A stretch of DNA of 64,000 bases, from NCBI GenBank assembly GCA_937952285.1, contig CALFZE010000057.1, forward strand, positions 1-64,000. Reading direction: 5' to 3'. The notes below the pieces were generated by a model that saw only the letters and a program-made list of their open reading frames with translations, did not search any database and was not told where the DNA came from. Both the position numbers and the translations under genes were made by a program. Positions 57,558 through 64,000 of this stretch are shown in pieces. Position 1 is the first letter of the stretch; the number at the start of each line of letters is the position of its first letter. This stretch comes from UBA2428 sp002343545. GTDB lineage: Bacteria > Bdellovibrionota > UBA2428.

Positions 57558-58076
57558 ATGTCGACTACGAAACCGAGCGCCGCCAACTATCCCCCCGAAA
57601 AAACTCCCGTCGCCAAGGACCTCTTCACCCTCTGCACGAAAGAGAAGGTGGATACCTGGCACGTCGTTCGTAACCACAACGCCCAGGGCATTGTGGACAA
57701 GGTCATCTGCAAGAGCTGCGGGTCGGAGCACAAGTACCGTGCGCCGAAAGCCGCCGCCCCCGCGCGGGCGTCGAGCCGCAGCGTGATTTTGCGGAGCGCT
57801 TCGGGCGCCCTGCTCGCGCGTCCGACCGTGGCCCCGACCGTGGCTCAGACCCGCGCCGACGCTGGCAAGTCCACGCTCGAGGAAACTTGGTTCAAGGGTT
57901 TGAAGAAGTGGGGCACCAAGGAAGTGAGCGACTTCTCCCCCGACACGTCCTACCAGGCGGGCGAAGTCTTCGAACACTCCGTCTTCGGCAAGGGCGTCGT
58001 GCAGGCCCGTCGCGAGAATAAGATCGACGTGCTCTTCCAGATCGGTCTCAAGACGCTCCCCAGCCGTCAGGGCTGA
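57558..58076 (+). CDS. Small cytosolic protein with zinc-ribbon-like motif and C-terminal SH3-like segment
   Basis: A 172-residue protein with no signal peptide. An N-terminal segment has Cys/His spacing suggestive of a zinc site (FTLCTKEKVDTWHVV, NHNAQ, VICKSCGSEHKYR, with C-x2-C). An Ala/Arg/Ser-rich linker with low order (about 60-105) follows, then FKGLKKWGTKEVSDF. The C-terminal FEHSVFGKGVVQARRENKID reads like the small beta domain at the end of UvrD/Rep helicases and of some DNA- or RNA-polymerase-binding proteins (h-x-x-F-G-x-G-x-V). A role in nucleic acid or RNA polymerase binding is a guess from that motif. ATG at 57558 with AAGGG upstream. Confidence 0.7.
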   Translation: MSTTKPSAANYPPEKTPVAKDLFTLCTKEKVDTWHVVRNHNAQGIVDKVICKSCGSEHKYRAPKAAAPARASSRSVILRSASGALLARPTVAPTVAQTRADAGKSTLEETWFKGLKKWGTKEVSDFSPDTSYQAGEVFEHSVFGKGVVQARRENKIDVLFQIGLKTLPSRQG

Positions 58077-58091
58077 GAGCGCGTTTTCGGT

Positions 58092-59231
58092 TTACTTCGC
58101 TTCGGAGCGGAGTGAGCGATCCAGGTTCACTTCGGGCTGACGGGCGATCTCGCGCTCGAAGTACTTGGCGTAGTCGTAGGCGACGCCGATGCTCCACTGC
58201 GCCGAGATCTTCTCCATGAGCGTGAGCGCGGCGAAGTTCGCCTCGTAATCCCGGAGGCCGCGTTTGAGGGCCTCGCGATTCTGCACCATGAAGGCTTCCA
58301 CGACGGCCGCGCGTTCGACCGCGCTCTTTTCGCGGGTCAGGATGAGAAGGTCCGTGTAGTCGTAGAGACGGCCGATGAAGTCTTTGACGGACGCTTTGGC
58401 TTTGGCGGCCGCTCCCGAGTTTTGGCGGGGCGTCGCTCGGAGCGTGCCGGCGACCTGGGAGTTCTCGAACGTGACGCCGATGCTGTTGTCGCCCAGGAAA
58501 CTGATGCGGCTATCCTTCCAGCCGTACGGCCTCGGCGCGTAACCCAGAATCCGCTCCGCGGGCGTGTAGTTGATCTGAGCCCAGACGGGGTACGGAGTGT
58601 CGACGGGGGGGCGCGTCGAAAGAAAATCACGGTGGACGACGTCCCGGAACTTCGACGAGAGAAAGTCGTTGTCGGCGACTTCCGAGGCGACGACCATCTC
58701 GCAGCGGAAGAAATTCTGCCAAAGCTCGCGATCGTAGAACGAAGCGATACGGTCGGCCAGGCTTTGGGGATTCGCGTTAGCCGCGAGATCGACGCCGTCG
58801 CAGCTCTTCAGCTTAAGGCGCAGCTGATACTCGATGGAATCCGAGGGCGCACGGAGCAAGTCGAAGGTGCGGAGGGCGGGGGCCGTGTAGCGGACCTGGG
58901 CGACGATTTCCTTGGCGTCGCGGGACAGCTTGGCGAAGCGGAGTTCGAGTTTGTTCTGCCGGAACCAGGCCTGGTCGAAGGAAGGATGGAAGGGCGTCGA
59001 AGACGACCCGACCAGGAGCTCGAAACGGGCGAAGCCGAAATTGAGCGTGCCGGAGAAGCAGTTGCCTTTGGCGCAGTTCGAGAATCCCGGCTCGATCCGG
59101 TAGGCGGCGTCGACGTAGCGCTCGTCGAGGGGGAGTTCATTGAGGGCGGGCTGCGCCCGCGCCGCCGGGTTCATCGCGAGCGCAAAAGCGAAGGGAGTGA
59201 CGGCCAAGGCGGTCTTGAGGATGCGTTTCAT
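58092..59231 (-). CDS. Secreted protein, paralogue A of a tandem pair (TIGR02147 operon)
   Basis: A 379-residue exported protein (MKRILKTALAVTPFAFALAM, cleavage near ARA, residue 26). It shares blocks in order with the next gene: QPALNE-LPLDERYVDAAYR-like opening, RFAKLSRDAKEIVAQVRYT, LKLKSCDGVDLAANANPQSL, IASFYDRELWQNFFRCEM, GRLYDYTDLLILTREKS and YDYAKYFEREIARQPEVNLD. The family is not one I can name. GGAG lies a few bases before the ATG. It is the last gene of the operon headed by the regulator at 62581. Confidence 0.78.
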   Translation of the reverse strand: MKRILKTALAVTPFAFALAMNPAARAQPALNELPLDERYVDAAYRIEPGFSNCAKGNCFSGTLNFGFARFELLVGSSSTPFHPSFDQAWFRQNKLELRFAKLSRDAKEIVAQVRYTAPALRTFDLLRAPSDSIEYQLRLKLKSCDGVDLAANANPQSLADRIASFYDRELWQNFFRCEMVVASEVADNDFLSSKFRDVVHRDFLSTRPPVDTPYPVWAQINYTPAERILGYAPRPYGWKDSRISFLGDNSIGVTFENSQVAGTLRATPRQNSGAAAKAKASVKDFIGRLYDYTDLLILTREKSAVERAAVVEAFMVQNREALKRGLRDYEANFAALTLMEKISAQWSIGVAYDYAKYFEREIARQPEVNLDRSLRSEAK

Positions 59232-59276
59232 GGGGGCTCCTTCTGGCGATAAGTTCAGGTTGAAGCGGGCGAAGGG

Positions 59277-60380
59277 TTAGGGCGCGACGCCCGAGCGGAG
59301 CTCGCGGTCGAGGTTGATTTCGGGCTGCCTCGCGACTTCGCGTTCGAAGTACTTGGCGTAATCGTAGGCGAGGTTAATGTTCCACTGCGCCGAGATCTTT
59401 TCCATGAGGGACAGATTTCCGAAGTGCTTCGTGTAATCGCTCAGGCTTCGCTGGAGCTCGGGACGATGTTGCAACATGAAGGCCTGGACGACGGCCGCGC
59501 GTTCGACCGGGGATTTTTCGCGCGTGAGCAGGAGGAGGTCGGTGTAGTCGTAGAGACGCGCGATAAAGCTCTGCACGGCCTGCCGGGCCTTCGCGGCCGC
59601 GGCGGGATCGGACTTCCCGGCGCGGGTGAGGGTCGACGCGACTTTCTTCGTTTCGAACGCGATTCCGATCGAGTCGTCGGCCAAGACGCTGAGCTTGGCG
59701 CTGGTCCAAGAGCTGCGGTCGTTCTCGCTCGTCGTGTTCGGGTTGTGGAGAGGCTCGATTTCGAGCGTGGCGTAGGACGAGTGCGGGAACGCGTGGCTCG
59801 TCAGAAAGAGGTCGTTATTAGCGACCGCCGAAACGATCTTGAGTTCGCAACGGTAGAATTCCTGCCAAAGGTCTCTTTCGTAGAAGGCCGCGATACGTTG
59901 CGGGAGGCTTTTGGGGTCGGCGTCGGCGCTCAACGACTCTCCGTCGCAGCTTTCGACCTGGATGCGGAGCTGGAACTCGAGCGTGTCGGAGGGCCTCCGC
60001 AGAAATCCGTATTGAAGCAGCGCGGGGTCCGAAAAGCGCACGCGCGCGACGATCTCGCGGGCATCGCGGGAGAGCCGAACGAAGCGCAGATCGAGTCGGG
60101 TCTGCTTGAACCAGGTTTCGGCGAAGCCCGTCGGCAAACCCTCGCTCGTCTTCAGCCACAGCCGCCGAAAACCGAAGTGAATATCGAAGCTCCCATCCCG
60201 CTCGCAAGCGTATTTGCCGTCGCAGTCCTCGATGGTCGAAGCGACTTTGAAGGCGGGATCGACGTAGCTCTCGTTCAGGTCCCTTTCGGTCAGCGCGGGT
60301 TGCGCGATCGCGAAGCTTTGGAGGCCCGTCCAAAGAAGCAGGGCGCCGAGTCGGAAGTGACTTGCTTGGTTCGTGCTCAT
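59277..60380 (-). CDS. Secreted protein, paralogue B of a tandem pair (TIGR02147 operon)
   Basis: A 367-residue exported protein (cleavage near FAIAQ, residue 26), paralogous to the gene at 58092. Shared features include F-V/A-x-L-S-R-D-A-R/K-E-I-V-A, S-C-D-G, YDYTDLLLLTREKSPVERAA and the closing AYDYAKYFEREVARQPEINL. Two cysteine pairs in the first half (EDCDGKYACE) suggest disulphides. The strongest conservation between the copies is in the C-terminal 110 residues, so that part probably carries the function. AGGAAGGA precedes the ATG. It lies 45 bases before paralogue A. Confidence 0.78.
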   Translation of the reverse strand: MSTNQASHFRLGALLLWTGLQSFAIAQPALTERDLNESYVDPAFKVASTIEDCDGKYACERDGSFDIHFGFRRLWLKTSEGLPTGFAETWFKQTRLDLRFVRLSRDAREIVARVRFSDPALLQYGFLRRPSDTLEFQLRIQVESCDGESLSADADPKSLPQRIAAFYERDLWQEFYRCELKIVSAVANNDLFLTSHAFPHSSYATLEIEPLHNPNTTSENDRSSWTSAKLSVLADDSIGIAFETKKVASTLTRAGKSDPAAAAKARQAVQSFIARLYDYTDLLLLTREKSPVERAAVVQAFMLQHRPELQRSLSDYTKHFGNLSLMEKISAQWNINLAYDYAKYFEREVARQPEINLDRELRSGVAP

Positions 60381-60399
60381 GTTCCTTCCTTCCTGAGTC

Positions 60400-61140
60400 C
60401 TAGAGAAACGGGTTCTGCGTGCGGACTTCGTAGCGCCAGGTCGGAGACGATCCCGCCTCGGCCGCGTTCTCGGCCGCGAAGCAACGCGAGCCGACGAAGC
60501 GCGAGTCCTGCGACTTGAGGTTGTTGATCATGAGCGCGTGGCAGGCCACGAGGGCGCGGATCTTCGTTTCGAAGCTCGCGCTCACGAGCCCGTCGAGCAT
60601 GTTGTCGCTCGACAGCAGCGTGTGCCACGGCGAGGTCTTGGGGTTGTAGGCGCCCCACCCGAAGATGCGGACCCCCACGACGCTCTTCGTGACCGTTTCG
60701 TAGTACGAGTAGGGGATCTGAACGGACTTCACGACGGGGTCTTGGGAGTAGCTCGAGTTGGCGTGCGCCGAAGAAGAAGAGGAATCGGACGAAGAGGAGT
60801 CGAAGGCCGATTCCCCGAAGGCGTTCGCGTCGCGGCCCGATTCGCTCACGGAACCGCTCGAGCGGCCCGCGCGCCAAATGGTCGGGTTTCGGCGGGTCGC
60901 TTCGCGACCTTGTTCGGAACGGTTGTCCCAGCTTCGCGCGAAGCCCCAGGCCTGGTCGTTCGAACCGAAGACGGAGCTGCCGCTCGAGCTCGAGCTCGAG
61001 CTCGAATTCGAGTTCTCCTCGGAGCTCGAGGAAGCGCGCGTCGAGTAGCCAAGGAAGCGGTAATCCGTGTAGGTCGAGTTGCGGAGCACTTGCTCGGACC
61101 AGTTCTTCTCGATGTAGACGCAGTAGACGAAGAAGTACCG
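60400..61140 (-). pseudogene. In-frame continuation of the upstream gene after an amber stop; Ser-rich protein
   Basis: This reading frame is the same as that of the gene at 61141-61770 and follows its TAG directly (RYFFVYCVYIEKNWSEQVLR and onward). It has no ribosome-binding site, signal peptide or convincing start of its own; the first possible start is GTG 61089. The sequence looks genuine: ordered residues, two Ser-rich tracts (encoded partly by GAGCTC repeats near 60981-61010), then an ordered C-terminal domain (VQIPYSYYETVTKSVVGVRI, ACHALMINNLKSQDSRF). It is either the 3' half of a gene broken by a nonsense mutation, a readthrough extension, or a sequence error. Confidence 0.6.
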
Positions 61141-61770
61141 CTAGGCGTGGAGTTGCCGGAACCGCTCGCAGGTCCGGCGGGCGTCGGCACCCGTCGCGAA
61201 GCCCAGCTTCGCGTTCGCGTCGGGGGCGATTTCCTCGAGCAGAACGGGGCGCAGCTCGGCCGCCCGTTCCGTGAACTCGCCGCGTTCGGCGATCAGGTTG
61301 CGAAACTTCGCCGAGGTCGCGTAGTGGTCGAGCTCGAGGCCCAGGACGCCGGCGTACTCGTGCAGCGCCATCGCGAGGAGCGAGGCTTTGTCCGCCGGGC
61401 GGCGGGCCGCGTTCTCGGTGTTCTCGGGCCAGAGCGCGAGGCTGATCTCGATGCGCGGATTCGCCGCCCGCCCGGAGTTCGTGAACTCCTTCTCGATCTT
61501 CTCGCCGTTGCGTTCCACGAAAACGCGGTCGCGCGCGACGAGCGTGGTCTTCAGGACGACGCTCTCGAGGTGATCCCGGTTGATCTCGGGGAGCACGTCG
61601 TCGCCCCAGGTCCGGAGCAGCTCGACGACCTCGAGTCCGAGGGCCGTGAAGCGCTGTTCGACGGAGTGTCCGCCGTGCGCGCCGTAGCCGGCCGCGGCGG
61701 GCAGGGTGAAGGTCCCGGCGAGAAGGGTGGCGGCGAGGGTGAGCGGGCGGAGGCGTTGAAGGAGCGACAT
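61141..61770 (-). CDS. Secreted protein of the TIGR02147 operon, ending at an in-frame amber codon
   Basis: A 209-residue exported protein (MSLLQRLRPLTLAATLLAGT, cleavage near AAAG, residue 27). The mature domain contains ALHEYAGVLGLELDHYATSA; the H-E-x-x-x-x-x-G-x-E-x-D-H pattern would allow metal binding, but it is not a standard zinc-peptidase motif. AAAGGA lies eight bases before the ATG, and the gene starts four bases after the regulator gene's stop codon, so the two are co-transcribed. It ends RQLHA then TAG, after which the same frame continues as coding-like sequence for a further 246 codons. Confidence 0.72.
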   Translation of the reverse strand: MSLLQRLRPLTLAATLLAGTFTLPAAAGYGAHGGHSVEQRFTALGLEVVELLRTWGDDVLPEINRDHLESVVLKTTLVARDRVFVERNGEKIEKEFTNSGRAANPRIEISLALWPENTENAARRPADKASLLAMALHEYAGVLGLELDHYATSAKFRNLIAERGEFTERAAELRPVLLEEIAPDANAKLGFATGADARRTCERFRQLHA

Positions 61771-61774
61771 GGAC

Positions 61775-62581
61775 TTATCCTTTCTTCTGAAGGGGAAAGA
61801 GGGCGATGCCGAGTTGGTAGACGCTGGTGGATTGGCCGTTTTCGAGGAACTGCGAGAGCTTCTGCGTGAAGTCCTCGATGAGGCGTTTGGCTTCGGGCAG
61901 GCGCGCGGGATCGATGGCCATCGTCATCGAGGTCATGCTGCGCGCTTCGATCGGGTCGTTCTCGAGCGAATGCAGGGCCTTCTCGAGGCTTTGGCGTTGG
62001 TGTTTGCGGAGCGCGGCGTTCGTCGTCGTCTTGTCGGCCGTCGTGAAGCCGCCTTGGCTCGGCTCGAGCACGCCGCGTGGGTTGACGCGCAGGAGTTCGA
62101 GCTTGAGCAGGCGCTCGACGGCGAGCTTGGCCTCGGTCTCCGAGATGTCGAGGGCGGCCGCGATGGCCTTCGTATCGGCGCGACGCTCGCGGAAGCCTTC
62201 GGTCTGCGTGAGCGCGAGGATCGCGTAGTGGTGCAGGTCCGCGACGACGCGGAAGAGCTCGAGACCGAGCTCCGGGGTCGGCCGCGTGCGTGCCTCGAGG
62301 GAGCTGACTTGCGAGGAGTATTGCGCGTAGCCGCGCGCCTTCTGCGCTTCGAGCAGCGAATCCAGGAAAAGCTGGCGTTCGGCCGGCTCGAGCTCGAGTC
62401 CGTTCATGAGCCGCTCGGCCGAGCGAGCCGAGGGCACCCGCTTACCGGCCAGGATCTGCGAAATGACGGTGGCTTCGAATCCCAGGGCGCGGGCCAGGGC
62501 GCGCAGCGAGTAACGCGCGTTCTTGGCGCAGCGTCTCGCGAGTTCCTCGCGGATCCTTTCCTGGAAGTAGAAGGCCGTCAT
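61775..62581 (-). CDS. TIGR02147-family regulator
   Basis: A 268-residue protein whose N-terminal part has the family's helical layout: SLRALARALGFEATVISQIL-type DNA-binding helices, AGKRVPSARSAERLMNGLEL and the L-x-x-x-E-x-x-x-F-L pattern. A central wing-like region follows (ALDISETEAKLAVERLLKLE, LLRVNPRGVL), then a C-terminal helical part (SMTMAIDPARLPEAKRLIED). TIGR02147 proteins are abundant in Fibrobacter and Bdellovibrionota and usually sit beside genes for secreted proteins, as here. The ATG at 62581 is chosen from the promoter spacing. It heads the four-gene unit running to 58092. Confidence 0.85.
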   Translation of the reverse strand: MTAFYFQERIREELARRCAKNARYSLRALARALGFEATVISQILAGKRVPSARSAERLMNGLELEPAERQLFLDSLLEAQKARGYAQYSSQVSSLEARTRPTPELGLELFRVVADLHHYAILALTQTEGFRERRADTKAIAAALDISETEAKLAVERLLKLELLRVNPRGVLEPSQGGFTTADKTTTNAALRKHQRQSLEKALHSLENDPIEARSMTSMTMAIDPARLPEAKRLIEDFTQKLSQFLENGQSTSVYQLGIALFPLQKKG

Positions 62582-62591
62582 CACGAAGGGC

Positions 62592-62643
62592 AATATGCCT
62601 AGGCGCATGATGCGTCGCAATAAGCTTTGACACAAAGTGTGTC
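62592..62643 (-). promoter_or_regulatory. Promoter and palindromic operator of the TIGR02147 operon
   Basis: On the minus strand TTGCGA (62620-62615), a 17-base spacer and CATATT (62597-62592) end ten bases before the ATG at 62581. GACACA-AAG-TGTGTC at 62629-62643 is a perfect palindrome centred about 18 bases upstream of the -35 hexamer, where an activator or autoregulator would bind. Confidence 0.5.
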
Positions 62644-62707
62644 GACCTTGCGTCACGACCCAGTTTAGGCCTTGGGGTGAGCCTATCCCGCGAAAATCAA
62701 TTGATTT

Positions 62708-63781
62708 TTAGAGGAAGCCGACCGTCATGCCGAGCGCGAAGGACTTGCCGTAGAGCCCCGGCAGTTCGGGGCGGCCGAAGGCATCTTCGCGGCCGGCGGG
62801 TCGACTCAGCGGAATCGCCACGGAGGCGCGCAGGTTCAAGAGGGTGTTGAGTCCGTACTCGAGGTACGGCTCCAGCGCGAAGAGCCCCGCGCCGCCGCGC
62901 TCCTCGCCGCCCACTTTGTAGCTGGAGATGCGGCGGTAGAAGGCGTCCGTGCCCGCGCGGAAGTCCGCGGCGGGCGAGAATTCCATGCGGCCGCCGAGCC
63001 GCGCGCGGATTCCCCAGGCCGAGCCGCGATCTTTCGAGATGCGATCCGAAAGGGTGGATTGCCCGAGCGGCGTGCCGGCTTCGAGACCGAAGCGCGCTTG
63101 GATCGCGAAGCCGCGATCCGCGTTGATGCGGCCGTCGTAGTAGGTAAGGCTCGCGAGGAAATCCGAGTGGGCTTCGTGCAGCTGCAGCGTATCGCTGCGC
63201 CGGTCCGAGTAGAGAGCCTCGAGCGTCAGATGCTCGGCCATGCGGATCTCGAGGCCGGCGTCGAAGCCGCCGACCTCGGTGCCCTGCGACTGAACGCTGG
63301 CACCGTCGGTCTTGGCCGAGCGGATCGGGAGCCGAAACACGCTCGACACTTTCATGCCGGGCTCCTCGAAGAAGCGCATGCGCAGGTCGAATTCGTGCGA
63401 GCGCACGCGCAGGTCGCCGCTCGCGGCGTTGCGTCCCGCGCTCTCGCCGCCCGGCGTGACGACCGCGAGTTGGGAGCGCGGGTCGGGCACGGGATTGCCG
63501 AAGCGGTTCGTGAGCTCGAGGCGCATCTTGGGATCTTCGCCGTCGCCCGCGAGGCTGCCGAAGTTGAAGGCGCTCAGCGATTCGGCCGAGCTTTTTCCGG
63601 CGACTTTCGGCCGGGTCGGCGTCGGGTCGCTTTCGCGTTTGAGATTACCGGCGACTTCGTCTTCGATCGCGATGTCGGGGAGCGGGGTCTTGCCGCTGAC
63701 CTGCCCGTGGGCTCGCGGGGCCGCAAGGCCGAGGCCCCATCCAAGGCTGCCAAACACGAGCAAACTCAAAGACTTTTTCAC
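62708..63781 (-). CDS. Putative outer-membrane beta-barrel protein
   Basis: A 357-residue exported protein (signal MKKSLSLLVFGSLGWGLGLA, cleavage near AHG, residue 26). From about residue 115 the sequence alternates hydrophobic and polar residues in strand-length units with tight turns (RSHEFDLRMRFFEEPGMKVS, AGLEIRMAEHLTLEALYSDR, FAIQARFGLEAGTPLG), and the last strand ends KSFALGMTVGFL with a C-terminal hydrophobic residue. This is the look of a porin or autotransporter-like barrel with about 12 strands. No specific family is recognised. The start codon is GTG, preceded by a TAGACT box nine bases upstream. Confidence 0.7.
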   Translation of the reverse strand: MKKSLSLLVFGSLGWGLGLAAPRAHGQVSGKTPLPDIAIEDEVAGNLKRESDPTPTRPKVAGKSSAESLSAFNFGSLAGDGEDPKMRLELTNRFGNPVPDPRSQLAVVTPGGESAGRNAASGDLRVRSHEFDLRMRFFEEPGMKVSSVFRLPIRSAKTDGASVQSQGTEVGGFDAGLEIRMAEHLTLEALYSDRRSDTLQLHEAHSDFLASLTYYDGRINADRGFAIQARFGLEAGTPLGQSTLSDRISKDRGSAWGIRARLGGRMEFSPAADFRAGTDAFYRRISSYKVGGEERGGAGLFALEPYLEYGLNTLLNLRASVAIPLSRPAGREDAFGRPELPGLYGKSFALGMTVGFL

Positions 63782-63801
63782 GCTTGGACCAGTCTAGCCG
63801 G

Positions 63802-63821
63802 GTCGTCCGATCCCGGACGAC
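63802..63821. promoter_or_regulatory. Palindromic operator candidate between divergent genes
   Basis: GTCGTCCG-ATCC-CGGACGAC is a perfect inverted repeat with 8-base arms. It lies over the region expected for the -35 element of the outer-membrane protein gene and 8 bases upstream of the cysteine desulfurase -35. Confidence 0.45.
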
Positions 63822-63829
63822 GAATGATT

Positions 63830-63858
63830 TTGACTCCCCCCTTGGCGGACTCTATGTC
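63830..63858 (+). promoter_or_regulatory. Promoter of the cysteine desulfurase gene
   Basis: TTGACT (63830-63835), a 17-base spacer and TATGTC (63853-63858) end ten bases before the ATG at 63869. The leader is predicted to be at most a few bases. Confidence 0.6.
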
Positions 63859-63868
63859 TAGGGCTCTA

Positions 63869-64000
63869 ATGCGTCGCGCCATCTATTTGGATTGTAATGC
63901 AAGTCACCCCCTCCTCGAGGGCGTGCGCAAGGGTTTGGCCGACGCCATTTTGCAATCCTCTCCCCTGCTCGGAAACCCTTCGAGCATTCACGCCGACGGC
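63869..64000 (+). CDS. Cysteine desulfurase / class V aminotransferase (5' end only)
   Basis: The first 44 codons of a PLP-dependent enzyme of the NifS/IscS type, which removes sulfur from cysteine for iron-sulfur clusters or tRNA thiolation. The opening MRRAIYLDCNASHPLLEGVR corresponds to the family's Y-L-D-N-N-A-T-T-P-L, and LLGNPSSIHADG to G-N-P-S-S-x-H. The N-N-A-T block reads C-N-A-S here. The gene continues beyond the window, so the catalytic lysine and cysteine loop cannot be seen and the subtype cannot be assigned. Confidence 0.8.
   Translation, partial: MRRAIYLDCNASHPLLEGVRKGLADAILQSSPLLGNPSSIHADG

Noticed and set aside
60981..61010. GAGCTC/CTCGAG microsatellite as a phase-variation tract
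   Set aside because: The unit is six bases, so length changes keep frame and cannot switch the gene; it encodes part of a serine tract.

Overview
The window is GC-rich, densely coded chromosomal DNA from a Gram-negative bacterium. It carries a nearly complete lipid A pathway, BamA/Skp, Lol transport and Lnt. A TIGR02147-type regulator, a gliding-motility-like (Glt/Agl) TPR cluster, many small secreted proteins and lipoproteins, and the order lysS-lolC-lolD-bamA-skp-lpxD-fabZ-lpxA together suggest a member of the Bdellovibrionota or a relative near the old Deltaproteobacteria. This placement is inferred from gene content; there is no rRNA in the window. I saw no tRNA, rRNA or CRISPR array.

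Layout. 1-2.6 kb: partial LysR regulator, a small secreted protein, a decayed NUDIX gene and a REP-type Y1 transposase. 2.7-10.1 kb: housekeeping genes (gltX, an AmpG-like permease, ATP-dependent PEP carboxykinase convergent with acetyl-CoA synthetase). 10.2-19.7 kb: a translationally coupled envelope cluster (outer-membrane barrel, two TPR proteins, a small Lys/Ala/Pro-rich exported protein, an FHA/TonB-like protein) resembling Glt gliding machinery, followed by an exported tyrosine phosphatase. 19.7-25.9 kb: a frameshifted C1-like peptidase, small secreted proteins, a second LysR gene, and a coupled ornithine cyclodeaminase/threonine dehydratase pair. 26-29.6 kb: dnaE. 29.7-35.2 kb: two lipoproteins and a Ktr-type potassium uptake locus. 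35.2-53.7 kb: the envelope biogenesis block lysS, lolC/E, lolD, bamA, skp, lpxD, fabZ, lpxA, a Gfo/Idh/MocA dehydrogenase, lpxB, lpxK (frameshifted), an LpxL-type acyltransferase, a DUF3108 lipoprotein, two glycosyltransferases, cmk and lnt. 53.7-64 kb: accessory region with a trypsin-like protease coupled to a TPR/winged-helix protein, an orphan lipoprotein behind a sigma-54-type promoter, a TIGR02147-headed operon of secreted proteins, an outer-membrane protein and the start of a cysteine desulfurase gene.

The strongest cross-cutting signal is in initiation. At the head of at least eleven transcription units a sigma-70-like -10 hexamer ends only 6-7 bases before the start codon, often with a recognisable -35 element 16-18 bases further upstream. 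This predicts leaderless mRNAs for gltX, ampG, pckA, lysS, ktrA, ktrB, the transposase, the protease and others. Genes inside operons, and several secreted-protein genes, use ordinary Shine-Dalgarno sites. Other points of interest are a protease with five in-frame 24-bp repeats, a REP-like inverted repeat that supplies the -35 box of cmk, a dehydrogenase inserted between lpxA and lpxB, a DnaE whose PHP domain has lost its metal ligands, and an in-frame amber codon that splits a secreted-protein gene.
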